From positions 1-55,686 of the forward strand of contig CACZJL010000012.1 of NCBI GenBank assembly GCA_902781505.1: 55,686 nucleotides of DNA. The letters are read 5' to 3'. The first letter of the stretch is position 1; every line of letters starts with the position of its first letter. The position numbers and the translations under genes were made by a program. Below are positions 43,992-53,392 of this stretch, one piece after another. The DNA comes from an uncultured Lachnospiraceae bacterium (GTDB lineage Bacteria > Bacillota > Clostridia > Lachnospirales > Lachnospiraceae). The notes below the pieces were generated by a model. It searched no databases and was not told where the DNA came from. It worked only from the letters and a program-made list of their open reading frames with translations.

Positions 43992-44099
43992 AAAAGTAAT
44001 TTTAGTGTATTATTTCTTTCATGTATTTTTAGATTTGCAGGTGCGAATATGAAAAGTGAAATGATTCAGATTACACTCTGTAATGCTACAAAAGCTCTG

Positions 44100-44143
44100 C
44101 TCCGGAATCAGATTCGTAACGAATCTGATTCCGGAGTTTTTTT
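44100..44143 (+). terminator. Perfect terminator before the ACT-hom operon
   Basis: A perfect 17-bp stem (44100-44116 with 44120-44136), 3-base loop and seven T residues. The rest of 43992-44301 holds only this and the next promoter. Confidence 0.95.
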
Positions 44144-44222
44144 AGACCAGGGAATCGAAAATGCGCCGCACACGGACAATTGTATTTTATGGCGTACAAT
44201 TACGATTTCACGCACTAAAGTG

Positions 44223-44251
44223 TTGCAATGAAGCAGGGGGTATGGTACTAT
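44223..44251 (+). promoter_or_regulatory. Promoter of the pheB-hom-ask operon
   Basis: TTGCAA (44223-44228), 17 bases, TACTAT (44246-44251). A dyad AGTAC(4)GTACT lies near the expected transcript start (about 44261-44274). Confidence 0.65.
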
Positions 44252-44301
44252 TCTGTCTACCGAGTACAGATGTACTTGTGTCACGCACATGAGGTAGGAA
44301 G

Positions 44302-44745
44302 ATGGAACAGGAAGAAAATAAGTACTACGTTGTTAATAAAAAGGCACTTCCTGAGGTCCTTTTAAAGGTAGCAAGAGCGAATACATTGATTGAAACAACC
44401 AAGATGTCAATCGCTGAGGCAACCGAAGAAGTAGGAATCAGCAGGAGTTCTTATTATAAGTACAAAGATGACATCATTCCGCTGCGCGACAATATGCGGG
44501 GAAGGACATTAACCTTCGTGCTGTCAATGGCTGATGAACCAGGCCTTTTGTCCCTGGTTTTAAAGACGGTTGCAGATTACAGGGCCAACATCCTGACGAT
44601 TCATCAGACTATTCCGGTCAATGGTGTAGCGTCCCTGACATTATCTGTCGATATCCTTCCGACAACCGGAGATTCCTCAAAGATGGTAGAGGAGATTGAA
44701 AAGTTGCAGGGAGTCAGATATTTAAAAATTTTAAGCCGCGAATGA
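44302..44745 (+). CDS. ACT-domain regulator (PheB/UPF0735 family)
   Basis: A 147-residue protein with a short helix-turn-helix-like segment (about 35-55, SIAEATEEVGISRSSYYKYKD) and an ACT domain (about 68-146, TFVLSMADEPGLLSLVLKTV). ACT domains bind amino acids. In Clostridia this family commonly precedes hom, as here, and it is likely a threonine-pathway sensor or regulator. The historic name PheB should not be read as a chorismate mutase. It is the first gene of an operon with hom and an aspartate kinase. Confidence 0.88.
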   Translation: MEQEENKYYVVNKKALPEVLLKVARANTLIETTKMSIAEATEEVGISRSSYYKYKDDIIPLRDNMRGRTLTFVLSMADEPGLLSLVLKTVADYRANILTIHQTIPVNGVASLTLSVDILPTTGDSSKMVEEIEKLQGVRYLKILSRE

Positions 44746-44782
44746 TGCGTTTGAAGAATTATGTGGAGAAAGAGGTACAAAA

Positions 44783-46012
44783 ATGGCTAAAATTGCAGTT
44801 CTTGGTTACGGAACAGTAGGTTCCGGCGTTGTGGAGGTTCTTGAAAGAAATGCAGATTCTATTAAGAATCGCGCTGGTGAACCGGTTGAAGTAAAGTATG
44901 TCCTTGACTTAAGAGATTTCCCTGGAGATCCGATTCAGGAGAAGATTACTCATGATTTCAATGACATTTTAAATGACCCTGAAGTTGACGTTGTCGTAGA
45001 AGTTATGGGCGGTACAGGTGCTGCTTACACATTCACAAAATCTGCTTTAGAGGCTGGCAAGAGCGTATGTACTTCAAACAAGGCTCTCGTTGCGGCACAC
45101 GGTGCAGAGCTGATGGCGCTTGCACGTGAGAAGAATATTAACTATATGTTTGAGGCTTCCGTTGGTGGCGGTATTCCTGTAATTCGCCCAATTAACGAGT
45201 CTCTTACAGCAGATAAGATTCTGCAGATCACAGGTATCATGAATGGTACAACAAACTACATCCTCACAAAGATGAGACGCGAAGGCACTCATTATGAAGA
45301 GACATTAAAGGAAGCACAGGCTTTAGGTTATGCAGAGCGTGACCCAAGTGCTGACGTTGATGGCTGGGATGCCTGCAGAAAGATTGCAATCCTGACTTCT
45401 TTAGCTCAGGGTGGCACGGTAGATTTCAATGATATTCAGACAGAGGGTATCTCTGATATTACATATGTAGATTTCAAATATGCTAACAAGCTTGGCGTAA
45501 CAATCAAGCTCCTTGCCACAAGTAAGGTAGTGAACGACAAGGTTTACGCTTACACAGCTCCATTCATGCTTGAATCTGATCATCCACTTTACAATGTAAA
45601 TGGCGTATTAAACGGCATCTATGTAAATGGTAACATGGTTGGTGACACGATGTTCTTCGGTCCTGGTGCAGGTAAGCTTCCTACAGCTTCTGCTGTATGC
45701 GGCGATATCGTTGAGGCTGTTAAGAATAAGGATCACAATGTCATCGTTGTCTGGGAAGACAAGAAGGTTGAACTTGGCGATAACAAGGATCTTGCTTTCA
45801 AGTACTTCGTTCGTGTAAAGGATGAGGAAGGTGAAGCTAAGAAGGTTCGCGATGCATTTGGTCTTGATGTACAGCCAATCCGTGTTCAGGATGTCGAAGG
45901 TGAATTTGCCTTCGTTACAGAAGAGATGGCAGAAAGTGATTTCGTAATCAAGTCTAAGCTTGTAGATTTAATCAAGTCTATTCGCTTTGATGATACAGCA
46001 ATGGTTGAGTAA
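44783..46012 (+). CDS. hom: Homoserine dehydrogenase
   Basis: A 409-residue NAD(P)-dependent enzyme converting aspartate semialdehyde to homoserine for Thr and Met. GYGTVGSGVVEVL is the nucleotide site, GGGIPVIRPI and GIMNGTTNYILTKM the catalytic core, and YAERDPSADVDGWDACRK the family signature. A C-terminal region (about 330-409) is a divergent ACT domain for feedback control. AAAGAGG precedes the ATG. Confidence 0.96.
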   Translation: MAKIAVLGYGTVGSGVVEVLERNADSIKNRAGEPVEVKYVLDLRDFPGDPIQEKITHDFNDILNDPEVDVVVEVMGGTGAAYTFTKSALEAGKSVCTSNKALVAAHGAELMALAREKNINYMFEASVGGGIPVIRPINESLTADKILQITGIMNGTTNYILTKMRREGTHYEETLKEAQALGYAERDPSADVDGWDACRKIAILTSLAQGGTVDFNDIQTEGISDITYVDFKYANKLGVTIKLLATSKVVNDKVYAYTAPFMLESDHPLYNVNGVLNGIYVNGNMVGDTMFFGPGAGKLPTASAVCGDIVEAVKNKDHNVIVVWEDKKVELGDNKDLAFKYFVRVKDEEGEAKKVRDAFGLDVQPIRVQDVEGEFAFVTEEMAESDFVIKSKLVDLIKSIRFDDTAMVE

Positions 46013-46026
46013 TAAAGGAGCAGGTT

Positions 46027-47361
46027 ATGTCAGAGGAAAATTTAGTAAAAGTTGTAAAATTCGGTGGAAGCTCTCTTGCAAGTGCAGAGCAGTTTAAGAA
46101 GGTTGGAGCAATCATTAAGGCTGACTCCTCCCGTCGTTATGTTGTTGACTCCGCTCCCGGTAAGAGAAGCAAGGAAGATACAAAGGTTACAGATCTTCTT
46201 TATAAGTGCTACGAAGAAGCAGAAGAAGGACTTAGCTTCGAGAAGACCTTCCGTGTTATTAAGACAAGATTCAACGAAATCATTGCAGGCCTTGAATTAA
46301 AGCTTAACCTGGATGAAGAATTTGAAACAATCTACAGGAAGTTTGAAGGCAAGGCTGGTTCTGACTATGCCGCTTCCCGTGGTGAATACTTAAACGGACG
46401 TATTATGGCTGCATACTTAGGTTACGAATTCATCGATGCAGCAACTGTAATTAAGTTTGATAAGGAAGGTAACTTCCTTTCTGAAGAGACAAACGAGGCA
46501 CTCCGTGCACGCTTAAAGGACGTAGAAAGAGCCGTAATTCCCGGATTCTATGGTGCTCAGCCAGATGGCCGAGTAAAGACATTTTCCAGAGGCGGTTCTG
46601 ACGTAACAGGTTCCCTCGTTGCAAGAGCAGTGAAGGCTGATATCTATGAGAACTGGACTGATGTTTCCGGCTTCCTCGTAGCTGACCCAAGAATCGTTGA
46701 AAATCCTAAGAACATCGAGATTCTTACATACAGAGAACTCCGTGAGTTATCTTACATGGGCGCATCCGTTCTTCACGAATCCGCAATCTTCCCTGTACGT
46801 AAGGAAGGAATCCCTATCAATATCCGTAACACAAATCGCCCGGAAGATAAGGGAACTCTGATTGTTGAGAACACATGCCATACACCAGAGTACACAATTA
46901 CAGGTATCGCCGGTAAGAAGGGCTTTGTATCCGTATCTATTGATAAGGATATGATGAACTCAGAAATCGGATTCTGCCGTCGTGCGCTTCAGGTATTCGA
47001 AGATAACGGCATTTCCATCGAGCATATGCCATCCGGTATCGATACAATGACAGTATTTGTCGATAAGGATGCATTTGTCGATAAGGAACAGCAGGTGCTT
47101 TCCGGCCTTCACCGTGTGTGCCAGCCAGATACAATCGACCTGGAAAGTGACCTTGCTCTGATCGCAGTTGTTGGCCGTGGTATGAAGAATAACTCCGGTA
47201 ACGCAGGTAAGATCTTCAGTGCACTTTCTAAGAAGAAGATTAACATCCGCATGATTGATCAGGGTTCTTCTGAGCTTAACATCATCATCGGTGTCAGAAA
47301 TAAGTACTTCGATGAGGCAATCAAGACGATCTACGAAGTATATGTAAATGATGAAGCTTAA
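46027..47361 (+). CDS. Aspartate kinase
   Basis: A 444-residue aspartokinase, the first step to Lys, Thr and Met. The N terminus VVKFGGSSLA is the phosphate-binding motif; FSRGGSDVTGSLVARAV and NWTDVSGFLVADPRIV are kinase signatures. Two C-terminal ACT domains (about 300-444) give amino-acid feedback. It lies 14 bases after hom, so the isozyme may be threonine-sensitive, but the inhibitor cannot be read from sequence. The right end has a bidirectional terminator. Confidence 0.95.
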   Translation: MSEENLVKVVKFGGSSLASAEQFKKVGAIIKADSSRRYVVDSAPGKRSKEDTKVTDLLYKCYEEAEEGLSFEKTFRVIKTRFNEIIAGLELKLNLDEEFETIYRKFEGKAGSDYAASRGEYLNGRIMAAYLGYEFIDAATVIKFDKEGNFLSEETNEALRARLKDVERAVIPGFYGAQPDGRVKTFSRGGSDVTGSLVARAVKADIYENWTDVSGFLVADPRIVENPKNIEILTYRELRELSYMGASVLHESAIFPVRKEGIPINIRNTNRPEDKGTLIVENTCHTPEYTITGIAGKKGFVSVSIDKDMMNSEIGFCRRALQVFEDNGISIEHMPSGIDTMTVFVDKDAFVDKEQQVLSGLHRVCQPDTIDLESDLALIAVVGRGMKNNSGNAGKIFSALSKKKINIRMIDQGSSELNIIIGVRNKYFDEAIKTIYEVYVNDEA

Positions 47362-47384
47362 ATAAAAGTCCCGCGGGTTTTAAA

Positions 47385-47422
47385 AAGGCGAGTTGCTTAC
47401 GAGCAACTCGCCTTTGTTTTTT
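47385..47422. terminator. Terminator after aspartate kinase, likely bidirectional
   Basis: A perfect 13-bp stem (47385-47397 with 47402-47414), 4-base loop, then TGTTTTTT. The A-rich left flank also gives T residues on the minus strand for the convergent DUF4190 gene. Confidence 0.9.
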
Positions 47423-47447
47423 GTGTTTAGATGAAGCCGGCCGTGGA

Positions 47448-48041
47448 TTACATCATACCGCGGGAGCGATTTACTTCCATGATCTGTTCCACGAATTCAC
47501 GATCCTGCATCATGTAGAGAACCAGGACGAAAAGAAGAACAGAGAAGACGATGCCGATGATTCCTGTAATCAGTCCGGCAATGGAGCATCCGTTGAATTT
47601 CCTTTTATTAACCTTTGAGATTGCTGAGGATACAATCGCAACGATACCGCAGATGATTCCTCCGAAGATGGTCATGATTCCTACAATAGAAAGAGTACCA
47701 AAAATCAGAGATACAACATCGATTGCAGTGACGTTTGTACGTGGGCCGGATGGCTGGTAATAACTTGGGTACGGATTCTGGCCATAGCTGCCGTACGGAT
47801 TCTGGCCGTAGCCGCCGTTTGGGGACTGACCTGGCTGATATGGATTGTTCTGCCACTGATTGTTGCTGTTGGAACCGTTCTGAGGCTGGCCATAGCCTGT
47901 GTTTGAGCCATAGTCACGATTCTGAGGCTGAGCGGAGCCGGGGTTCTGGTTATAATCGGCACCGGAAGCGCCTCCGTTTAAAATCTGATCCGGTGTCTTT
48001 GGTTCGCCGGAATTGTCTACGTTATAATTAAAATCGTCCAT
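47448..48041 (-). CDS. Q/N/Y/G-rich DUF4190 membrane protein
   Basis: A 197-residue protein. Residues 1 to about 100 are disordered and rich in Asn, Gln, Gly, Tyr, Pro and Ser, with repeats such as GYGQNPYGSYGQNPYPSYYQ. Two membrane helices follow (about 107-138 and 148-177) with the DUF4190 pattern GTLSIVGIMTIFGGIICGIVAI. The short C terminus is charged. AGGAGGG precedes the ATG on the minus strand. Function is unknown; a similar membrane segment is in the Ltp-repeat protein at 13.2 kb. Confidence 0.8.
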   Translation of the reverse strand: MDDFNYNVDNSGEPKTPDQILNGGASGADYNQNPGSAQPQNRDYGSNTGYGQPQNGSNSNNQWQNNPYQPGQSPNGGYGQNPYGSYGQNPYPSYYQPSGPRTNVTAIDVVSLIFGTLSIVGIMTIFGGIICGIVAIVSSAISKVNKRKFNGCSIAGLITGIIGIVFSVLLFVLVLYMMQDREFVEQIMEVNRSRGMM

Positions 48042-48120
48042 GTTCCCTCCTGGATATAGATGTCAGGCGGCTGGTTTACCCCTATTGGAAACGCAGACCT
48101 GGCACGTTAATATTTAATGA

Positions 48121-48149
48121 ATTGTACCATAAAGAGACATTTGCCACAA
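48121..48149 (-). promoter_or_regulatory. Promoter of the DUF4190 gene
   Basis: On the minus strand, TTGTGG (48149-48144), 17 bases, TACAAT (48126-48121). Confidence 0.6.
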
Positions 48150-48188
48150 GATGAGCAGTGAATGGGGCGAAAGACGGCGGGGGCGAAG

Positions 48189-48217
48189 TTGCAAAGGGGG
48201 AGCGCATTTGCTATAAT
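48189..48217 (+). promoter_or_regulatory. tex promoter
   Basis: TTGCAA (48189-48194), 17 bases, TATAAT (48212-48217). Confidence 0.75.
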
Positions 48218-48270
48218 TTTGTGGACTTTGAGAAGAAATATTTCTTCTTTAAGAAGATTAGAGGTAAAGC

Positions 48271-50622
48271 ATGAATATTTTAGAGAAAATTGCAGAAGAA
48301 CTGAGTATTAAGGTGACTCAGGTCAATGCAGCAGTTGAATTATTAGATGGAGGCGCAACCGTTCCATTCATCGCAAGATATCGTAAGGAAGTTACAGGTT
48401 CCTTAAATGACGAGCAGCTTCGTGAATTAAGTGACCGTTTAAAGTACTTAAGAGGGCTTGAAGACCGTAAGGCGCAGGTTATTTCTTCTATTGAAGAGCA
48501 GGGCAAGTTAACAGATGAGTTAAAGGCTAAGATTGAGGCTGCTGAAACGATGGTTTTAGTAGAAGATCTATATCGTCCCTATAAGCAGAAGAGAAGAACT
48601 CGTGCAATGGCAGCGAAGGAGAAGGGCTTAGAACCGCTTGCGGAGTACATTCTTGCGCAGAATGCAACAGAAGAGGTTGAAGTGGAAGCGGCGAAGTATG
48701 TAAAGGAGAACGAAGATCCAAAGCTTTCCGTTACTTCAGCACTCGACGCTATCGCTGGTGCTTCCGATATTATCGCTGAGCAGGTGTCTGATGACGCTGT
48801 GAACCGTACCTGGATTCGTGAGGCGACTGTTAAGGAAGGCCAGATTGTATCTGCAGCCAAGGATAAGGAAGCAAAGTCCGTTTACGAGAATTACTATGAA
48901 TACGCAGAGAGCCTTGCAACGATTCCCGGCCACCGCGTACTTGCTATCAACCGTGGTGAGAAGGAAGGCTTCCTGTCTTTAAAGATTGAAGCACCAAAGG
49001 AAAGAATCCTTGATTACCTGAATACAAAGATGATTACATCTGAGAATCTTTATACAACACCAATCATCATGTCTGCTGTTGAAGATGCGTACGACCGTCT
49101 GATTGCACCGGCCATCGAGAGAGAAATTCGTTCTGACCTCACAGAAAAAGCAGAAGATGGTGCAATCCATGTATTTGGCAAGAACTTAGAGCAGCTCTTA
49201 CTGCAACCGCCAATCGCCGGTCAGGTTGTGTTGGGTTGGGATCCGGGCTTCAGAAACGGATGTAAGTTAGCGATTGTTGATCCGACCGGTAAGGTTTTAG
49301 ATACCAGAATTGTGTATGCAACACAGGGTGATAAGCAGAAGGACATTGCCAAGAAGCAGGTCGCAGATATGATCAAAAAGTTCCATGTTACCTTGATTTC
49401 CTGCGGTAACGGAACGGCTTCCCGCGAGTCTGAGGCAATTATTTCTGATATTATTTCGGAAAATGGTTTTGATACATCCTACATCATCACAAATGAGGCG
49501 GGCGCTTCTATTTACTCTGCAAGTAAGCAGGCAACAGAAGAGCTTCCTGATTATACAGAAGCACAGAGATCCGCAATCTCCATTGCAAGACGTGTTCAGG
49601 ATCCGCTTGCAGAGCTTGTTAAGATTGATCCTCAGAACATCGGTGTTGGCCAGTATCAGCATGACTGTAATCAGAAGAAGTTAGACGAGGCCTTAACCGG
49701 AGTAGTTGAAGACTCTGTTAATAAGGTTGGTATTGACCTCAATACAGCCAGTGCTTCTCTGTTAGAGTATGTTTCCGGTATTTCAAAGGCAGTTGCGAAA
49801 AACATCGTAAGCTACAGAGAGGAAAATGGCGCATTTACCGACAGAAAACAGCTTTTAAAGGTTTCTAAGTTAGGACCTAAGGCATTCGAGCAGTGTGCTG
49901 GTTTCTGTCGTGTAAGAGATGGTAAGAATCCTCTGGATATGACCAGTGTGCATCCGGAATCCTATAAGGCAGCAGAAGTGCTCTTAAAGGAGCTTGGATT
50001 CTCTGCAGAGGATTTAAAGAAGGGCGGAATTCCTGAACTTCATAAGAGGATTACTGACATGGACGCAATGGCTGAAAAGTGTGGCGTCGGTGTTCCAACC
50101 CTTACAGATATCGTTAAGGAACTTGAAAAGCCGGGCAGAGACCCTCGTGAAGATATGCCTAAGCCAATTCTCTCCAAGGAAGTTCTTTCCATGGAGGACC
50201 TTAAGCCGGGCCAGATCTTAAAGGGTACGGTTCGTAATGTTATCGACTTTGGTGCGTTCGTAGATATTGGTGTTCATCAGGATGGCCTGGTGCATATCTC
50301 TCAGATGTCTGCACAACGTCGTGTAAATCATCCGCTGGATGTGGTATCAGTCGGTGATATTGTTGATGTCCGTGTTATCAGCGTAGAACCGGATAAGGAG
50401 CGTATCGCACTTTCCATGATTTTAGATGAGAATGCAGCAAAGAACCGCCATGCAGCAGGCACGTTCGGACGTGGTAAGGGCCGGCATGATGGAGAAGGCT
50501 CAAAGCGCCGGGATGGCAAGGGCCAGAATCGCGGCGATCAGAATCAGAACCGTGGCAGAAGAAACAATAATAAGGGAAATGCAGGATTAGATCTATCCAG
50601 ACTTTCTAAGTTCATGCATTAA
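48271..50622 (+). CDS. tex: Tex-family RNA-binding transcription accessory protein
   Basis: A 783-residue Tex protein. In order: an N-terminal helical region with TVPFIARYRKEVTGSLND, a YqgF/RNase H-like domain (about 320-450) opening LGWDPGFRNGCKLAI, helix-hairpin-helix repeats (GIDLNTASASLLEYVSGIS), and an S1 RNA-binding domain (about 650-720, LKGTVRNVIDFGAFVDIG). The C-terminal tail (about 725-783) is rich in Arg, Gly and Asn, longer than in many Tex proteins, and likely adds RNA affinity. It is monocistronic. Confidence 0.95.
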   Translation: MNILEKIAEELSIKVTQVNAAVELLDGGATVPFIARYRKEVTGSLNDEQLRELSDRLKYLRGLEDRKAQVISSIEEQGKLTDELKAKIEAAETMVLVEDLYRPYKQKRRTRAMAAKEKGLEPLAEYILAQNATEEVEVEAAKYVKENEDPKLSVTSALDAIAGASDIIAEQVSDDAVNRTWIREATVKEGQIVSAAKDKEAKSVYENYYEYAESLATIPGHRVLAINRGEKEGFLSLKIEAPKERILDYLNTKMITSENLYTTPIIMSAVEDAYDRLIAPAIEREIRSDLTEKAEDGAIHVFGKNLEQLLLQPPIAGQVVLGWDPGFRNGCKLAIVDPTGKVLDTRIVYATQGDKQKDIAKKQVADMIKKFHVTLISCGNGTASRESEAIISDIISENGFDTSYIITNEAGASIYSASKQATEELPDYTEAQRSAISIARRVQDPLAELVKIDPQNIGVGQYQHDCNQKKLDEALTGVVEDSVNKVGIDLNTASASLLEYVSGISKAVAKNIVSYREENGAFTDRKQLLKVSKLGPKAFEQCAGFCRVRDGKNPLDMTSVHPESYKAAEVLLKELGFSAEDLKKGGIPELHKRITDMDAMAEKCGVGVPTLTDIVKELEKPGRDPREDMPKPILSKEVLSMEDLKPGQILKGTVRNVIDFGAFVDIGVHQDGLVHISQMSAQRRVNHPLDVVSVGDIVDVRVISVEPDKERIALSMILDENAAKNRHAAGTFGRGKGRHDGEGSKRRDGKGQNRGDQNQNRGRRNNNKGNAGLDLSRLSKFMH

Positions 50623-50640
50623 GCCGATTAAAGTACTTTG

Positions 50641-50669
50641 AAAGACTCCCTTATGTAAGGGAGTCTTTT
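50641..50669 (+). terminator. tex terminator
   Basis: A 13-bp perfect inverted repeat (50641-50653 with 50656-50668) and four T residues. Confidence 0.88.
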
Positions 50670-50733
50670 CGGCAATTTGGAGGCGTCGACGCCGCGACTG
50701 CGCCCTGGCGCCCCTGCCGGATTGGAGATTAAT

Positions 50734-51168
50734 ATGAGAGTGATTGAGAGCTTTTCACCGGAGGAGACCTATAAAGCCGGACTGGAGCTTGGACAGGAGT
50801 GTGTGGCTGGTGAGGTTTACTGTCTGAACGGTGACCTTGGCGTAGGCAAAACGGTGTTTACACAGGGATTTGCCACGGGACTTGGAATTGAGGAGCCGGT
50901 GAATTCGCCGACCTTTACGATTGTTCAGGTCTATGAAGAGGGCAGGATTCCTTTATACCACTTCGATGTATACCGCATCGCGGATGTATCGGAGATGGAT
51001 GAACTTGGATATGAAGAGTATTTCTACGGGGATGGAGTGTGTCTGGTTGAATGGGGAAGCATGATTGAAGAGCTTCTGCCGGAGGAAACGAAGACAATTA
51101 CCATTGAAAAGGACCTCGGAAAAGGGTTCGACTACCGCAGAATCACGATTACGGAAGCTGGAGAATAA
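50734..51168 (+). CDS. tsaE: tRNA t6A synthesis ATPase TsaE
   Basis: A 144-residue P-loop ATPase needed for N6-threonylcarbamoyladenosine at position 37 of ANN-decoding tRNAs. Walker A GDLGVGKTVF (about 33-42), NSPTFTIV, YHFDVYRI and LVEWG are diagnostic. The ATG at 50734 follows GGAG; an earlier in-frame start would add a GC-rich leader with no homology. It opens the tsaE-tsaB-rimI-rnz-tsaD-ispD cluster. Confidence 0.95.
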   Translation: MRVIESFSPEETYKAGLELGQECVAGEVYCLNGDLGVGKTVFTQGFATGLGIEEPVNSPTFTIVQVYEEGRIPLYHFDVYRIADVSEMDELGYEEYFYGDGVCLVEWGSMIEELLPEETKTITIEKDLGKGFDYRRITITEAGE

Positions 51169-51196
51169 TCCTGGTGACAGGAAGCTGGAGAAGAAT

Positions 51197-51952
51197 ATGA
51201 AGATCTTAGCAATTGAAAGTGCTGCAACAGCAGCATCCGTTGCAATTTTAGACGGAGATACCTGTATTGCCGATATGACAATTCAGTTTAAGAAGACACA
51301 TTCGCAGACGATTCTGCCGATGATTGACCAAATCTGCAAGATTACGGAAACAGAACCGGAATCTATCGATGCAGTCGCAGTCAGCGTAGGACCGGGCTCC
51401 TTTACGGGACTCAGAATCGGCGTTGCAACGGGTAAGGGAATCGCACTGGCCTACGACCGTCCGATGATTGAAGTTTCCACCCTTCTTGCGATGGCAGCCA
51501 ATATTCCGGCCGGAAGTGAGTGCTTGATCTGTCCTGTTATGGACGCAAGAAGAGCGCATGTCTATACCGGAGTATATGAATATGATGATGAGGGGGACTT
51601 ACAGGAAGTTCTTCCGGAGTCTCTCCTTTCCTATGAAGAACTTGCCGACAGCTTAAACAGCCTGGCAGAGGAAGGGAAGCCTGTAATCATGCTTGGTGAC
51701 GGACTTTCTGCTCTTGAGAGCAAGGCCGGGGATGCAAGACGTATGAAAGATATCATGCAGGAACTTGTTGCCGGTGAGTTAATCTTAGCCCCGGAAAATA
51801 TGAATTATCAGCGTGCGGCATCTGTTGCAGTTGTTGCGGCTAAAATGGCGAAAGAAGGAAAGCTGGTTTCTTCAGATGAAGTGAAGCCGGACTATTTAAG
51901 ACCGAGCCAGGCAGAGCGTATGAGGAAATCAGGCGTTGTCGGTGAAGAGTAA
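51197..51952 (+). CDS. tsaB: tRNA t6A synthesis protein TsaB
   Basis: A 251-residue ASKHA-fold protein, paralogue and partner of TsaD in the threonylcarbamoyl transferase complex. ILAIESAATAASVAI and VGPGSFTGLRIGVATGKGIA are family motifs. It lacks the metal-binding histidines of TsaD, as expected. The ATG at 51197 follows GGAGAAG, 28 bases after tsaE. Confidence 0.94.
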   Translation: MKILAIESAATAASVAILDGDTCIADMTIQFKKTHSQTILPMIDQICKITETEPESIDAVAVSVGPGSFTGLRIGVATGKGIALAYDRPMIEVSTLLAMAANIPAGSECLICPVMDARRAHVYTGVYEYDDEGDLQEVLPESLLSYEELADSLNSLAEEGKPVIMLGDGLSALESKAGDARRMKDIMQELVAGELILAPENMNYQRAASVAVVAAKMAKEGKLVSSDEVKPDYLRPSQAERMRKSGVVGEE

Positions 51953-51965
51953 ACGGAGTGGAAGC

Positions 51966-52415
51966 ATGATTCAGGTCAGATTAATGACGGCGGATGACGC
52001 AGAGTGGGCTGCAGAGCTTGAACAGAAATATTTCAGTGCTCCCTGGGATGCCCATGATTTTGTCCATGACGTGGAAAATGACTATAATATCGCCCTTGTG
52101 GGTGAGGTAGATGGCGAGCGTGCCGGTTATGTCTGTCTGTGGCAGGTTGTAAACGAAGCGGATATTGCCAATATTGCGGTGGATGAGAAGTTCAGACGAA
52201 ATGGACTTGCAAGACAGCTTCTGATGACGGTCATGGAACAGGCTAAAGCAAAGACAGTCGACACCTTCTTTTTAGAAGTCAGGGAGAGTAATGTCCCTGC
52301 GATTGCGTTGTATGAATCTCTTGGATTCGTACAGATTGGAACAAGAAAGAGATATTATGAAAAACCGACAGAGGATGCAAGGGTTTATGCGATTCTGCCG
52401 GAGGTGACAAAATAA
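51966..52415 (+). CDS. rimI: Ribosomal protein S18 alanine N-acetyltransferase
   Basis: A 149-residue GNAT acetyltransferase. The acetyl-CoA loop is DEKFRRNGLARQLL and the C-terminal motif LEVRESNVPAIALYESLGF is characteristic of RimI. It sits between tsaB and rnz as in many Firmicutes. The ATG at 51966 follows GGAG by 5 bases. The S18 substrate is a family inference. Confidence 0.9.
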   Translation: MIQVRLMTADDAEWAAELEQKYFSAPWDAHDFVHDVENDYNIALVGEVDGERAGYVCLWQVVNEADIANIAVDEKFRRNGLARQLLMTVMEQAKAKTVDTFFLEVRESNVPAIALYESLGFVQIGTRKRYYEKPTEDARVYAILPEVTK

Positions 52416-52477
52416 AATCGGGGCGGCTGGCGGGATTCCTGTCAGGTACAGGCTTCGGGAAAAGAAAGAGGTAATTT

Positions 52478-53392
52478 ATGCTTGATGTGTGTCTTTTAGG
52501 AACCAGCGGTATGCTTCCCCTTCCGGGAAGATGGCTGACTTCTATGATGACGAGATTCAATGGGAGTTCCCTGTTAATTGATTGCGGTGAGGGAACTCAG
52601 ATTGCAATCAGGGAAAAAGGATGGAGCTTCCATGATATCGATACCATCTTGCTGACTCATTTTCATGCAGATCATGTGTCCGGTCTCCCGGGTCTTCTTT
52701 TAACCATTGGAAATTCAGACAGAACCGAGCCTCTGACCATTGTCGGTCCAAAAGGTGTCGAGCGTGTGGTGAAATCTCTTCTGGTGGTTGCACCGGAACT
52801 GCCCTTTGAGCTTGTCTTTAAAGAACTGACAACGGCGGAAGAGACATTTGCCATAAAAGGAATGGAAATTACGGCATTTAAGGTGTCTCACTCGGTTGCG
52901 TGCTACGGCTACAGTATCCGGATTCGTCGCAACGGCAAATTTGATGCAGCTGCGGCGAGGGAACGCGGAATTCCTGTAAGTGCATGGAACAGGCTGCAAC
53001 ATGGACAGACGGTGGTTGACGGCGATGTGACATACACGCCGGATATGGTGTTGGGACCGGAAAGAAAGGGCCTGAAGGTGACCTATTCTACGGATACCCG
53101 CCCGGTGCCGCAGATTGCAGAACACGCAGCCGGCTCAGACCTTTTTATCTGCGAAGGCATGTACGGGGAAAAGGGGAAAGACGCGAAGGCGAGAGAACAC
53201 AAGCATATGACCTGGGCAGAAGCTGCGAAAATCGGTGCGAAGGCGCAACCGACTGCGATGTGGCTGACCCACTTTTCGCCATCGCTTGTCAGACCGGACC
53301 AATATGTGGCAGATGTGAAGAAAATCTTTGCACCGATTGAAGCGGGCAAGGACGGTAAGACGATTGAATTGAATTTTGAGGATGAATTATGA
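52478..53392 (+). CDS. rnz: Ribonuclease Z
   Basis: A 304-residue metallo-beta-lactamase-fold nuclease that trims tRNA 3' ends lacking encoded CCA. The zinc motif is [14 protein letters not shown], with later ligands in [18 protein letters not shown] and the C-terminal WLTHFSPS. Both tRNA genes in this window lack CCA, so the enzyme would be required for them. The stop overlaps tsaD by 4 bases. Confidence 0.94.
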   Translation: MLDVCLLGTSGMLPLPGRWLTSMMTRFNGSSLLIDCGEGTQIAIREKGWSFHDIDTILLTHFHADHVSGLPGLLLTIGNSDRTEPLTIVGPKGVERVVKSLLVVAPELPFELVFKELTTAEETFAIKGMEITAFKVSHSVACYGYSIRIRRNGKFDAAAARERGIPVSAWNRLQHGQTVVDGDVTYTPDMVLGPERKGLKVTYSTDTRPVPQIAEHAAGSDLFICEGMYGEKGKDAKAREHKHMTWAEAAKIGAKAQPTAMWLTHFSPSLVRPDQYVADVKKIFAPIEAGKDGKTIELNFEDEL

